Part shown: one piece after another, positions 19,501-29,084 of the stretch | How the letters are laid out: the number at the start of each line of letters is the position of its first letter | How positions within the stretch are numbered: position 1 is the first letter of the stretch | NCBI RefSeq assembly: GCF_000348925.1 | Contig: NZ_AODQ01000002.1 | Coordinates: 33,960-97,959 of the forward strand | Length of the DNA stretch: 64,000 nucleotides | Reading direction: 5' to 3' | Source of the DNA: Cesiribacter andamanensis AMV16 | Lineage (GTDB): Bacteria > Bacteroidota > Bacteroidia > Cytophagales > Cyclobacteriaceae | Notes under the pieces: generated by a model | The model's input: the letters and a program-made list of their open reading frames with translations, nothing else | Databases searched by the model: none | What the model was told of the DNA's origin: nothing | Position numbers and translations under genes: made by a program

Positions 19501-20705
19501 CAGGTTGGTATACCAGCGCCAACGGCACTAGCCCCATCAGCAGTCCCTATACCAGTGGCAACGCCACCGTATATGCCAAACTCACCAATGGGGTTACCGG
19601 CTGTAGCGTATATGCCCCTGTTGCCCTAAAGGTAAACCCCCTTCCGGAGGTAGCCCTGAAGGCAATAAGCGTCTGCATACTGGATGCACCCTTTACGCTC
19701 GATGGCGGCTCATCCAACAGCACTGGCGGCTCGTGGAGCTACAGCGGAACGGGCATCAGCAATAACCAATTCGATCCGGCGGCTGCCGGCCCGGGCACCC
19801 ACACCTATAGCTATACATATACCAATGCCCTGGGCTGTGCCAATACCGTAAGCAACACCATTGAGGTACGCGCTGCCACGGAGCCCGATGCTGAGCTGGA
19901 AGTATGGTGGCGAAACGAAAGTGCCCAGTGGGAATATATTGTAAAGGACTATGATCCGGCTATTGAAGGCCTGCGTTATGCCTGGTATCCCTGGGACGAT
20001 TATGCCGGAGAGTGGAGCAAGAATACGATCGCCATCACCGAGACAAACTCCTTTACGGTAGCGGCCTACATCAACCTTAAGGTGGTGGTGATTCCCCCTG
20101 CTGGCACCTGTATAAAGGAACTTATTCTGGAAGGAATAGATCCAAAGCCGCTTCCGGTGGTAATGCTCTACTTTACGGCCGAGCAGCTTGGAGGAGATGC
20201 TGTGCTGGAATGGGCTACGGCCAAGGAGGAGAACAATACCGGCTTTGAGATACAGGTATCAGAAGATGGGAGTCAGTACCGCAAGCTGGCCTTTGTGCCC
20301 ACCCAAGGGGGAAATTCCACTAGCAGGCAGCTCTATCGCTACACCGACCGGGAGCCTGGCAAGACGGGAAACCGCTATTACCGTCTGATGCAAACCGATA
20401 GTGATGGGTCAATTGACTATTATGGCCCTGAACTGGTGCGCTTCTCCAGCCGGGAGTCGATTGCCCTATACCCCAATCCCTTCCAGCACCAGCTGAAGAT
20501 CAGCGTTCAAACTGAGAAGGGGGGTATCCTTACCCTTCAGATAGCCGATGCAGCTGGCATGAAAGTGCTGGAGCGCAGCTTTGACATCCCCAGGGGAGGC
20601 AAACTGGAAGAGATCGCCCTTGATCCTTCCCTGCCAAGAGGCGTTTACCTGGTAATCACCGAACTGGATGGCGAGCGGCAACACTTCAAGCTGGTGAGGC
20701 AGTAG
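13569..20705 (+). CDS. Giant T9SS-secreted protein with about 15 HYR-like repeats
   Basis: This 2378-aa protein starts with a signal peptide (charged KKRKQSR, then a hydrophobic LIALFLCFSGALLM and cleavage after GQA near residue 41). Residues about 50-1305 consist of some 15 HYR-like modules of 80-85 aa, each with a DNC motif and a TWTATDAAGN-like strand. They are followed by PKD/Ig-like modules and an unknown domain near residues 1480-1640 shared with the next giant gene. The end is a type IX secretion sorting region: ALYPNPF, then PRGVYLV and a final HFKLVRQ. It is probably exported across the outer membrane and anchored or released as an adhesin or matrix protein. HYR modules are associated with adhesion. 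The gene is monocistronic, with its own promoter and terminator. Confidence 0.92.
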   Translation: MKNISTQLILFAKKRKQSRLIALFLCFSGALLMPQQGAGQAPPLGSCDTDSVGPTITVQDIAIEEDNDPDSCGAVVAITATATDNCSEVTPTGTRSDQKALADPYPVGITIITWTATDESGNDAEEVQQTVTIKDVQAPSLIGSLPGGAHDNLCMTNAPAAPAESTIAGLYTDNCSSVTATLLTSSVTGTNASWTATYTYSISDAAGNAAANAVITYTGGDTEAPLAPASITTVTGECSATVSSAPTAQDNCAGAITGTTEDPLTYNVQGTHIITWTFNDGNGNSSTAEQKVIITDTQAPTITAPAAVSVPANAGCQATGVVLGTPVTADNCSVASVTNDAPTVFPLGTTTVTWTATDHLGLKATTTQTVTVVDDTTPVLSSVPADMTVSCENVPAVASVTATDNCTNPIAVNLKEESTQSSNPTQAGYYNYSITRTWTATDAANNSVSASQVITVQDGTKPTITAPAAVSVLANSTCEASGVALGTPTVSDNCAAAAYITVSNNAPTTFPLGNTTVIWTATDAAGNTASATQLVTVTDTQKPVIATASALTANTDPNQCSASISISAPSATDNCSVGSPIGTRSDGKALTDPYPTGTTTIIWNVTDANGNTAEPRSQTVTVSDAQNPSISTTADFSVNTASNSCTASVAVPAAHFDDNCTGSSLSWTLSGATSGSGSGQLGTGTFNLGTTTITYTVTDAANNMATATQQISVLDKTAPVLTPAANQNVNISATSCSVTIPDVRGIATDNCSGAAQITLTQNPAVGAVLAVSHNQTIAVTVTATDAAGNTSSKTVTLTAKDVTPPVKPSLADVTGQCSVTVSAPTTSDNCGGTITGTTTTTPLTFTQQGTYTITWTFNDGSGNSSTADQKVIIKDTQAPVITAAADVAKGTDAGVCTASINIPTLTYTDNCSGSALSWTLTGTTTGNGSGQVGTRTFNLGVSTLTYTVTDAGGNKATEQITVTVTDDKNPTITAPPAITSAKTSADGTGNCSTKVALGTPTTADNCSVASVKAYVGGNEINPTTYAFPVGTTTVTWTATDAAGNTASATQAVTVADDEKPVIAAVSAITANTDAGQCSAALSIPTPAATDNCSSVTPIGSRSDGLALSAAYPAGTTTITWNAADAAGNTATSVTQTITITDKEKPALSPAANQEVNLNATCLVTIPDVRGTATDNCAGTTITQSPAAGTVVAASHNGTIAVTVTATDAAGNTDVKTVLLTAKDKLAPAIANLPANITLVADASCVAKASWTAPTATDNCSGSTIAQTAGPSSGSSFPIGTTSITYTATDAAGITTSASFTVTVTYSLGAPVFTSPLAERCQGTGTTSFSASATNATGYSWSIAPSTAGTIANGTVSWNKDFSGDATITVTALGCNNTSKSASHTIKVHPLPTVSISGVADGQTLYSGDPDYLLTGSPVPGTAPTKGVFEILYANNTKLTVNGDKLSLANMCGQPLGTHTITYTYTNEKGCTSTATKKITIKESTYYVVVESLPKPFCRGDNVRHTAKVYRDPQTIIYPWLVNASGQAVRADGVTLLQPGEIPVSNPAYPFPADAPQWMIEYSYRFFNPHVVVGSGQEMNPEKFEYQWLKNNKQRVGSDGVFFENAGLSSMDYYTVEVSGPLLCGKTIKSGESSRTYTGQIAEYNIALVANPNPICKGDEVTFKASLDQNFTHWDDADFKLKLAWNVNRGGTTYSLGTTDYGANGVGALTFTSAGPAGGFVDGDVVSIGFTSAIDEVFQDGTKCSGGATSQTVTIRVNDFAATAGSSQTICEGESATFGVTFSTKTGPNPITYAWEVKNTATNAVTNYTTSSITISPQAGTYDVKVRVSNGCTALTKTLSAGTLVVKPLPVLSAIQARTHCHGDAGAAIPFASTLTGTTYSWQSSHNIGFGTSGTGTIPTYTASNTTTAPINATITVTPTANGCKGAARTFTITVNPVPPVNPASLQLCESSAGSGTASFDLSTASSTLMGSASGVSVTGWYTSANGTSPISSPYTSGNATVYAKLTNGVTGCSVYAPVALKVNPLPEVALKAISVCILDAPFTLDGGSSNSTGGSWSYSGTGISNNQFDPAAAGPGTHTYSYTYTNALGCANTVSNTIEVRAATEPDAELEVWWRNESAQWEYIVKDYDPAIEGLRYAWYPWDDYAGEWSKNTIAITETNSFTVAAYINLKVVVIPPAGTCIKELILEGIDPKPLPVVMLYFTAEQLGGDAVLEWATAKEENNTGFEIQVSEDGSQYRKLAFVPTQGGNSTSRQLYRYTDREPGKTGNRYYRLMQTDSDGSIDYYGPELVRFSSRESIALYPNPFQHQLKISVQTEKGGILTLQIADAAGMKVLERSFDIPRGGKLEEIALDPSLPRGVYLVITELDGERQHFKLVRQ

Positions 20706-20732
20706 TCCTTACTAGTTTTTTCATTAGATAAG

Positions 20733-20762
20733 AAAGGCCGCTTCTTCCGGAGCGGCCTTTTT
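20733..20762 (+). terminator. Rho-independent terminator after giant protein 1
   Basis: AAAGGCCGCT (20733-20742) pairs perfectly with AGCGGCCTTT (20751-20760), followed by more T residues. It lies 28 nt after the stop codon. Confidence 0.9.
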
Positions 20763-21085
20763 GTTTTGATTTCCCTGCATGCCGGGCACCCCCTTCCTGC
20801 CTAAGCTGGTGCGGGAGATCAGGCTATAGGGCCAGTCAGATACCATATCATTTTTTCAAGAGGGAGGATAGAATACCTTCTTCTGCTTGGGGCAGCCTGT
20901 TCTGGCAGGTAGTGGACGGTAGGCTGCGGGCTACTATTCTTTCTGGTTTTTAGAAAGCAGCAAACAAAGCCCATGATCGTTAGTTAAAGAGCTACATCTG
21001 AGGGAGTAATAAAATATCATAAACTTTGAAAGTATTTTGATATTTTGTTAGATAAATCAAATAATCAATAAATTATTCTGATTTC
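20763..21085. other. Intergenic region between the two giant secreted genes
   Basis: No gene is visible. The left part is of ordinary composition. The right part from about 21005 becomes very AT-rich and leads into the promoter block of the second gene. Confidence 0.6.
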
Positions 21086-21106
21086 ATTACATTAACCTTA
21101 CATTTT
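21086..21106 (+). promoter_or_regulatory. Promoter-like block of giant secreted protein 2
   Basis: This block matches the one at 13232-13252 at 18 of 21 positions and ends in TACATTTT (21099-21106), one base from the TAnnTTTG box. It lies 313 nt upstream of the start codon, almost the same distance as in the first gene. The leader 21107-21418 contains no gene. Confidence 0.55.
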
Positions 21107-21418
21107 TAGTAAATTAGATTACCCATTGACTATCAGTGGGTAAACCAGGTTTTTTAGGTAAATCAGCTCTAAAAGCGCTTTACCAGCAGCAAAACCAGGA
21201 GCCTTTTTATACGTGTAGATAGTGAATTGCTATCTCCATACTTTTTATTGCGCCATGCTGCCCTTAGGACCTTCCGCCGGTGGCATGATTTGGGTAAGCC
21301 GTTACTTACCAAATTTTTGTACTGAGCAGGAGCCTCTTCTTTTCAAGGGGAGGATTTTTAAAGCAACGAATCGCTACAGCAGATAGGACCACTTGATCAT
21401 TTTTTTCTCCCGACCTCT

Positions 21419-24400
21419 ATGAAACAGACCTCTACGCATCAAGGATTTTTAGCTACTAGAAGAGGGTTCCAGCACGAACTGGTTGTCATGCTTTTGTGCT
21501 TTGCCGGGTTTCTATTCCTGCCTCAGGAGGCTTGGGCCCAGTGTGACACACCACTTACATATACAAAACAGGATCCGGGATGTGGGCAAGAAGCGGGCTC
21601 CATTACCATTACGGGCCCTGCGGGCAGTAGTGTCAGGTATAGCATTGATGGCGTAAATTATGCCAATACAACAGGCGCTTTTACTGATGTAGAACCTGCT
21701 ACCTACAATGTTACCTATGGCGTTATAGATACAAATGGCGATCTGGTCTGTACTTCGGCTCCACAGGTAGTTACTATAAACCTGCCGCCACCAACGCCCG
21801 CTACTCCTACGGTTGTAATTACACAGCCCACCTGTCAGCTGGCTACAGGAACGCTGCAAGTTACGGCTCCAACAGGTGTTGCTTACAGTATTGATGGCAC
21901 TGATTACACAAATACTACTGGTGTTTTCACAGGGCTTACTGAAGGCAGCTATAGTGTTACGGCCAGAAACAGCAACGGCTGCACCTCTGGAATATACACT
22001 GCAGTTATAAACGCCCAGCCCCAGACACCCCCTGCGCCTACTGCCACAGTCTCTCAACAACCTACCTGTACACTGGCAACCGGCACTATTACCATTAGTG
22101 CGCCTACCGGCACAGGACTGGAATTTAATGTGAATGATGGACCCTTTCAGACTTCCACTACATTTAGCGGCCTGGACCCAGACAACTATAATGTAAGGGT
22201 AAGGAATGCTGATGGCTGTATTTCTGAACCAACGCAACTAACTGTTAATCCGCAGCCGCTTACCCCTGCGCCACCGACTGTGGACATATTACAGCCAACT
22301 TGTTTAATAGCTACAGCTACGCTTACTGTTTCTACCCCAACAGGCGTTGCTTATAGCATTAATGGAACAGATTATACAAATACCAATGGTGTTTTCACCG
22401 GGGTAGCTCCCGGTACCTACAGTGTTACGGCCAGAAACAGCGACGGCTGCACCTCTGGAGCAACTACTGCAACTGTAAATGCCCAGCCCCAGACACCCCC
22501 TGCGCCTACTGCCACAGTCTCTCAACAACCTACCTGTACACTGGCAACCGGCACTATTACCATTAGTGCGCCTACCGGCGCAGGGCTGGAGTACAACGTC
22601 AATGGAGGGGCGTATCAATCATCTACAACCTTCAGTGGTCTGGAGCCCAACATCTATAATATAAGGGTAAGGAATGCTGATGGCTGTATTTCTGAACCAA
22701 CGCAACTAACTGTTAATCCGCAGCCGCTTACGCCAGCTGCGCCTGTAGCCCAATCGCCTCAAATTTTCTGTTCGGCTACTAACCCAACGGTCGCTAACCT
22801 GGTAGCCACAGGCAATAATCTAAAGTGGTACAATGTAGCCACTGGCGGAACAGCCTTAGCTTCCGGCACTGCCCTTGTTACTGGCAACTACTATGTAAGC
22901 CAGACCTCCGCAGAGGGATGTGAGAGTGCCAGAACGCTAGTGTCTGTTACTGTAAATACCACACCTGCAGCGCCCACTGCAGCATCTCCTCAAATTTTTG
23001 CTCAGCTACTAACCCAACAGTTGCTAATTTGACAGCTACAGGTACCAACCTAAAGTGGTACAATGTAGCCACTGGCGGAACAGCCTTAACTTCCGGCGCT
23101 GCCCTTGTTACTGGCAACTACTATGTGAGCCAGACTTCAGCTCAGAACTGCGAAAGTGCCAGAACAACTGTAAATGTCACTGTAAATACTACCCCTCCGG
23201 CGCCGGGTGTTTCTTCTCCGGTTAATTACTGCCTCAATGATCCGGCAACCGCCTTAACGGCTACAGGCAGTAACCTAAAATGGTATACTGCTGCTACAGG
23301 AGGAGCGGCATTGCCGGGAGCACCAACCCCTTCTACTGCCACAGCAGGAACAGTGTCCTATTATGTATCCCAGACTGTGAATGGGTGTGAAGGGCCAAGG
23401 GCAAGATTAGACGTAGTCACATACGCTCTGCCTGTTGCAAATGCCGGAGCGGATCGAGCAATCTGTTCCGGAGCTACATCCACCGCTTTAGGGGTTAGTC
23501 CTGTAACCGGGGTTACCTACAGTTGGTCTCCATCTACTGGCTTATCGAACCCAAATATATCCAATCCCACTGTTACACTTAGCAATACAGGCACAGCCCC
23601 GATTACCCAGGCATATACGCTGACGTCAAGAAATACCAGCACGGGCTGCCAGAATACCGATGAGGTAATCATAACCGTAAACCCCAGACCTCAGCTTAAC
23701 AGCACGCTTACCCCTGCAGCCATCTGTAGTAGCACTACGTTTAGCTACACTCCCACCAGTGCAACAGCCGGCGCGGCCTTTACCTGGACTCGCATTCTTC
23801 CTTCAGGGTTAAGTGGCCCTACTACTAGTTCAGGCTCAGGAGGTATCTCTCAGGTACTAACCAATACTACGGCCGACCCTCTTACCGCTATTTACAGGTA
23901 TACAACCAGCGCAAATGGATGTACAGGTACAACAACGCAAGATGTAACAGTAGTAGTAAACCCCAACCCCGCTCTCAACAGCACACTTACACCGCCAGCA
24001 GTCTGCAGCGGCACCCCTTTTACCTACACACCCGCCAGTGCTACCGCCGGTGCTACCTTTAGCTGGAGTAGAGCAGCAGTAACAGGAATTAGCAATCCTG
24101 CGGCCAACGGCACTGGTTCGGTCACCGAAACCCTGGTAAATACTACCACCGCACCTATCAATGTTACCTATGTATACACCACTACAGCCAATGGCTGTAC
24201 AGGTGCCCCCCAAAACGTTGTGGTTCGGGTAAATCCAAGCCCTGTCTTAAGCAGTAGCCTATCACCAAATGCTGTATGTAGCGGTACTAATTTTAGTTAT
24301 ACAGCTACTAGTGCTACAGCCGGCGCTACGTTTACCTGGACCAGACCAGCAGTCGCAGGTATAACCTCATCATCTCCCGCTAGTGGTACAAGCGCTGGCA

Positions 24401-27400
24401 CAGGCACCCAGAATTTAGTTAACACCACTACAGCACCCATAGATGTTACTTATAAATATAGAGTCACAGCCAATGGCTGTCAGGGCCCAGAGCAAAATGT
24501 AGTAATTCGGGTAAACCCCCGGCCGCAGCTCAGCATCACCCTTAGCCCTGCAGCGATTTGTAGCGGCACTACCTTTGCATATACGCCTACCAGCGAAACG
24601 CCTGGCGCTACCTTTACCTGGACCCGTATTCTTCCCACAGGATTAAGTGGTCCTAACCCCTCTTCGGGCTCTGGTGCGATCTCTCAGACATTAACTAATA
24701 ATACCCCTAACCCCCTTACGGCAATTTATAGGTATACAACTACAGCTAATACCTGTACAGGTACCTCTACACAAGATGTTGCAGTAGTAGTGAACCCAAA
24801 TCCAATCCTTAGCAGTACACTTACCCCACCGGCCATCTGCACCGGCAATTCCTTTACCTACTCGCCCACCAGTGCTACTGGCGGTGCTTCCTTCAGCTGG
24901 AGTAGAGTAGCAGTAACAGGCATCAGCAATCCTGCAGCCAACGGCACTGGACCTATTAGTGAGCAGCTGGTCAATACTACAACTTCACCCATTGATGTTA
25001 CCTATCAAATTACCACTACCGCTAATGGGTGTCCAGGCACTCCACAGAACCTTGTTGTGCGGGTTAACCCCTATCCGGTAGCTGAATTTAGCGGTATTAC
25101 AGATGGTGGAATTACCTATTCCGGCGAATCCTCCAAAGTACTTACCGGTTCCCCAGCCGGGGGTACCTTCTCAGGACCAGGGGTAAGCCTAGCACAAGGT
25201 ATCTGGCGCTTCAATGCCTGTACTGCACTTGGGAGTGCTGATGAACTGGAAGTTCCCATCACCTATACCGTTACCGAAGGAGGCTGTACCAGCACAATTA
25301 CCAAAAATGTGCTGGTGAAGCGTTCTACCTACACTGTTATCAACCGAGGGGAACCCTTTACCATCTGCCGTGGACAAAATATTACCTTTACCGCCTATAT
25401 ATACCGCGAAGTTGAGGTTATGTATCCCTATACGAATACACCAATTACTGATGTGGGCATACGGGATGCCGCCACCTATAACGAAGCCTATACCGACTAT
25501 TACCGCGCCCTGATTAAAGATCCTGATTGGGAGCCCTCTGATATAGAAAGAGCTTATCCCCAGCGCTTACTACAGCCGATCCCCTATAATCCCGATGCTG
25601 GTGATGATTTGGAAGATCAGGTAGACGTAGCACAGTTTTTGATGGATCCAGCCCTGTTTAGCTACCAGTGGGAGCGTAATGGAAGCGATCAGGGGCAAGA
25701 CAATCAATCCAGATCCATCGCCGCTCTCTCTGCAACCGATTATATTCGGGTTAAGGTAGAACTCCGGAACCAATCCAGCTGTATTACGTCCACTCAACCT
25801 CTCATTACAGGGCCTAAGGGAGAGAAATGGGCACCATCTAATTATCTGTTCTTCTCTGAACCCAGGGATTATGTGCTCATCCTTCCAGACAATACCCCTC
25901 CTCTGGCAATCTGCCAGGGTGATACAGAAGGCGTACAGGTCTCCTTCCCCGTGGGTACCTATCAGTGGATCAATACCAATACTGAAATTACCTGGTTTCT
26001 CAGACGAGACGGTATTGTTTACCCACTGTATACCATAGACCTCTCCAATGCTACTCAAGATCAGCTGGCAGGATATTTCACCCTCACTGCTGATGAACTA
26101 AACCAAGCCCTTTCAGATAGGTATCCGCAGCTAGTGCCTGGTGAGCTTATTGACGGAGATGAGGTTTATATGGAATATATCTCCGATCTAGACCGGGAGA
26201 TCAGGAGTAGATGTAGCCAGGGCGGGCAAGTTAATGCCAGTCAGGTTGTTACTGTTATTGTAAATAACCTGGAGGCAGAAGCTGAACCATTTGAAGAGGA
26301 AATATGCCTGGGTGAAACCATTACAGTTCAAAATCTGGAAATCACCACCCTTACCGGTACAAATGAAGTAAGCTATCAGTGGTATATCAATGGGCAGCTG
26401 TATACGCAAGCCACTGGCCCTACCTTTGATTTTACGCCAAGCTCAGCCACTCCTGGTACTTATGAGATCGAGGTTACCTTGACGAATGGCTGCCAAACTA
26501 TTAGTGCATTGGCCATCGGTACGCTAACGGTAAATCCATTACCAGAAGTGACCCTGGGCAATTTATCTGTGTGTGTACTAAACGCGCCTATTACACTTAC
26601 TACAGGCTCATCGAATATAACCGCGGGTAGCGGCACGTACAGCGGTCCGGGCATTACCAATGGGGTATTTGATCCATCAGAAGTTGGTCCAGGAACCTAT
26701 ACCTACACCTATACATTTGAAACTACAAATGGCTGTTTAGCGACAGAAACGGCTACAATTACCGTAGAAGAAACTATTGAACTTGAAGGAGAACTATTAT
26801 ATGAAGAATCTCCGGATGGTCAGTATTGGACGTTTACAGCAGAAGAATCTGAGGATCTTGATTTTGGAGATAATCCAACATATAGATGGTTAAGGAGAAC
26901 TGGTATAAGCGATTGGGAAGAAGTGTATCCGCAAGATTCACGTTTCCCAAATGTTTACCTTGATTTTGATTACGGCGCAGATGTCGAGATCATTGTACAA
27001 GTTGTCAATAGTGAGGATTGTACCATCATTGAATTGATTATCCCTAACAACCCCCTCCCCGTAGACATGCTCTACTTCCGCGCTACCAAGCAGGGGGCAG
27101 ATGCCGTGCTGGAGTGGGCTACCGCCAAGGAGGAGAATAATACCGGCTTTGAGGTACAGGTATCCACCAACGGCACGGAGTACCGCAAGCTGGCCTTTGT
27201 GCCCACAGCTGATGGAAACACCACCGGCACCCAGACCTACAAATACACCGACCGGGAAAAGGGCAAAGCCGGCAACCGATACTACCGCCTGATGCAGATC
27301 GACATCGACGGCACTACGGAGTACTTTGGCCCGCAGCTGGTGCAGTTTGAAACCCGGGATGGGCTGACCTTCTACCCGAACCCCTTCCAAAATGAGATTC

Positions 27401-27609
27401 AGCTTGATGTACAGGCCGAAGAAAGAGGCCCGCTTCAGATCCGTATCTCCAATGCCGCCGGTGTAAACGTGCTGGAACGTACCCTGACCATCGAAAAAGG
27501 GACCAGCCTGCGGGAGATCTCCCTGGACCCCTCCCTGCCCAGAGGCATGTACTTTATCACTACCCAAATGGGGGGCGTGGTCCGGCATTTTAAACTGATG
27601 AAGCAATAA
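21419..27609 (+). CDS. Giant T9SS-secreted protein with SprB/PKD/Ig-like repeats, frameshifted
   Basis: The product would be about 2063 aa if read through one frameshift. A signal peptide (residues about 1-41, ending in AWA) is followed by SprB-like repeats with TITISAPTG motifs, Ig-like modules with LKWYNVATGGTAL, and PKD-like modules with FSYTPTSATAGA. An unknown domain shared with the first giant protein and a T9SS sorting region (FYPNPF, PRGMYFI, HFKLMKQ) follow. The first frame stops at 23030-23032 and the second continues from just before it. A preceding repeat copy reads SPQIFCSATNP where this one is broken. Restoring a sixth T to the T5 run at 22995-22999 rejoins the frames. The last 190 or so residues are closely similar to the upstream paralogue. 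It is probably a surface adhesin. Confidence 0.88.
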
Positions 27610-27639
27610 GCTGTCCCTTTCTGGTAGCCCCTTCCACAC

Positions 27640-27672
27640 AAAACGCCGCTTCCTGATCCGGAGCGGCGTTTT
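27640..27672 (+). terminator. Rho-independent terminator after giant protein 2
   Basis: AAAACGCCGCT (27640-27650) pairs with AGCGGCGTTTT (27662-27672). The hairpin has the same design as the terminator of the first giant gene. Confidence 0.9.
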
Positions 27673-27809
27673 GCTGTAGTAACGCTTACCTATTATCCTG
27701 GATGGTACCCGGGCCGGAGTATTCTTTATTGCACCCCTTTACGAGCAACTGATACCAAATTAACCCTTAAAATCACCTGTATTTCCAGGGTTTATGGTGC
27801 GGCCGGCCA

Positions 27810-27853
27810 GGCTCACAGACCCTCTGGAGGCAGGTCTGTGAGCCACAGACCTG
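27810..27853 (+). promoter_or_regulatory. Two mutually exclusive hairpins in an intergenic region
   Basis: GGCTCACAGACC (27810-27821) pairs with GGTCTGTGAGCC (27833-27844). The second arm can instead pair downstream, CAGGTCTGTG (27831-27840) with CACAGACCTG (27844-27853). The rest of the 27673-28035 gap shows no gene. Confidence 0.5.
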
Positions 27854-28035
27854 GAACATGATTAGTTAAATCAGTATGAGCCTCCCACGGACAGCCCCCC
27901 TCTGTATCCTATGTTCCTTCCCTGGAGCATAGGCGGCCGACTGATACCAGGCGCCTGTACCGGACGCTGCATATATAAAGGCCATAGCGCCTAAAATAAA
28001 ACAAATCTTACACCCCTCTGAGTGGTGCTCCCGGC

Positions 28036-28347
28036 CTATTCTTCGCTGGGCCGGTGCCGGTGGGTAAGCCAAAGCAGGTAGTCCTCCTTGCTGAGACGCT
28101 CCTGCATGTACATCTTCATCTCTCTGTCACGAATCTGCCGGAAAAAGTCGAGAAAGGCTAGATCGTTACGAGAGGCTGCAAATCCCTTGGCCAAATACCG
28201 GCTTCTGGCTGGTTCAGGCAGGCTTCCGATCCATTCCAGAAAATCCTCCTGGTCCGGAGCAGCGCGTTGCACCTGGTAATATGAAAAAGCTACCTCCCCA
28301 ATCTGGAGAGCAATATCCTTTTCTACTACAGAATCTGATTTCTTCAT
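28036..28347 (-). CDS. Hypothetical 103-aa protein
   Basis: I do not recognise this small protein. It is highly charged and predicted to be helical, without a signal peptide or membrane segment (for example LDFFRQIRDREMKMYMQERLSKEDYLLWL near residues 67-95). It starts at ATG 28347 and has no strong ribosome site. Codon use is like that of the neighbouring chromosomal genes, which supports a real gene. It stands alone on the minus strand between the giant secreted gene and a DUF3817 gene. Confidence 0.55.
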   Translation of the reverse strand: MKKSDSVVEKDIALQIGEVAFSYYQVQRAAPDQEDFLEWIGSLPEPARSRYLAKGFAASRNDLAFLDFFRQIRDREMKMYMQERLSKEDYLLWLTHRHRPSEE

Positions 28348-28585
28348 AACAGGCTGAGGTTGGTTAAAATGCAGCAGCTACAAGAAACAGGGTTTGCGGC
28401 AAAAATACCGGGCAATCTTAAGGGATTTGGTACACCCCTGCTCACAAACGGCTGGCCATGCATTCAGGTCAAATCGGGTCTGAAAAATCAGAAAAATGCG
28501 CCGGCTAACCCCTACCTTTGCAGGCAGGAACTCAGGGCCGTTTAAAATGCTTATATGCCTGTATTCCTTTACTTATCCAGACCTG

Positions 28586-28897
28586 ATGAATCCATACTTC
28601 ACTACTGCCCTGGGACGCTTCCGGGCCATTGCCTTTGCCGAGGGCGTTTCCTACCTGCTGCTGCTCTTTATAGCCATGCCGCTGAAGTACTGGGCCGATA
28701 TGCCCCTGGCCGTGAAGTACACCGGCTGGCTGCATGGACTGCTCTTTGTGCTCTTTATTGCCTCCCTGCTGGAGGTAAGCCTGCGCCTGCGCTGGTCGGT
28801 CGTAAAGGCCGGTCTTGCTTTTCTCTCCTCGCTGATCCCCTTTGGCACTTTTGTGCTGGATGCCCGCCTGCTGCGCCAGCAGCAACAGCTCTCCTGA
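28586..28897 (+). CDS. DUF3817 family membrane protein
   Basis: This 103-aa protein has three predicted membrane segments: FAEGVSYLLLLFIAMPLKY, a second WLHGLLFVLFIASLL, and a third AGLAFLSSLIPFGTFVLDA. The pattern of a Gly-Trp-Leu-His motif in the second segment and the length of about 100 aa fit DUF3817. The start ATG at 28586 begins at the conserved N-terminus (MNPYFTTALGRFR); the frame is open upstream to 28496, but that extension looks non-coding. The function of the family is unknown. Confidence 0.8.
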   Translation: MNPYFTTALGRFRAIAFAEGVSYLLLLFIAMPLKYWADMPLAVKYTGWLHGLLFVLFIASLLEVSLRLRWSVVKAGLAFLSSLIPFGTFVLDARLLRQQQQLS

Positions 28898-29084
28898 GCT
28901 GGGAAGAACGGGATTGCCCCGCTGCTGAGGGAGCCCTGCAGCAGCCCCCCTCCTGCAGGCAGCTGGTGGCGCCGATAACAGGGGTATTTTGGGTGTTTTT
29001 GGGAACAAAAAAGGATTCGGAGCAGTCCTATAAGGAGAATCTTTTGTAACTATACTCCCTGAAAATCCCCTACCCCTACCCGCC

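Noticed and set aside
21107..21418. Cyclic-di-GMP riboswitch in the leader (GGTAAACCAGG near 21139)
   Set aside because: The flanking bases do not form the conserved paired helices, and the match is short.
13800..27000. Repeated DNA in the giant genes as a possible CRISPR array
   Set aside because: The repeats are coding, diverged and about 240 bp long, with no short direct repeats and spacers.
13569..27609. Many open frames on the minus strand and in other frames within the giant genes
   Set aside because: They are shadows of repetitive Thr-, Ala- and Ser-rich coding sequence and show no start sites or family features.
28555..29049. A 164-codon plus-strand frame overlapping the DUF3817 gene
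   Set aside because: It is in another frame, rich in Cys, Ala and Arg, and the DUF3817 frame has clear membrane segments.
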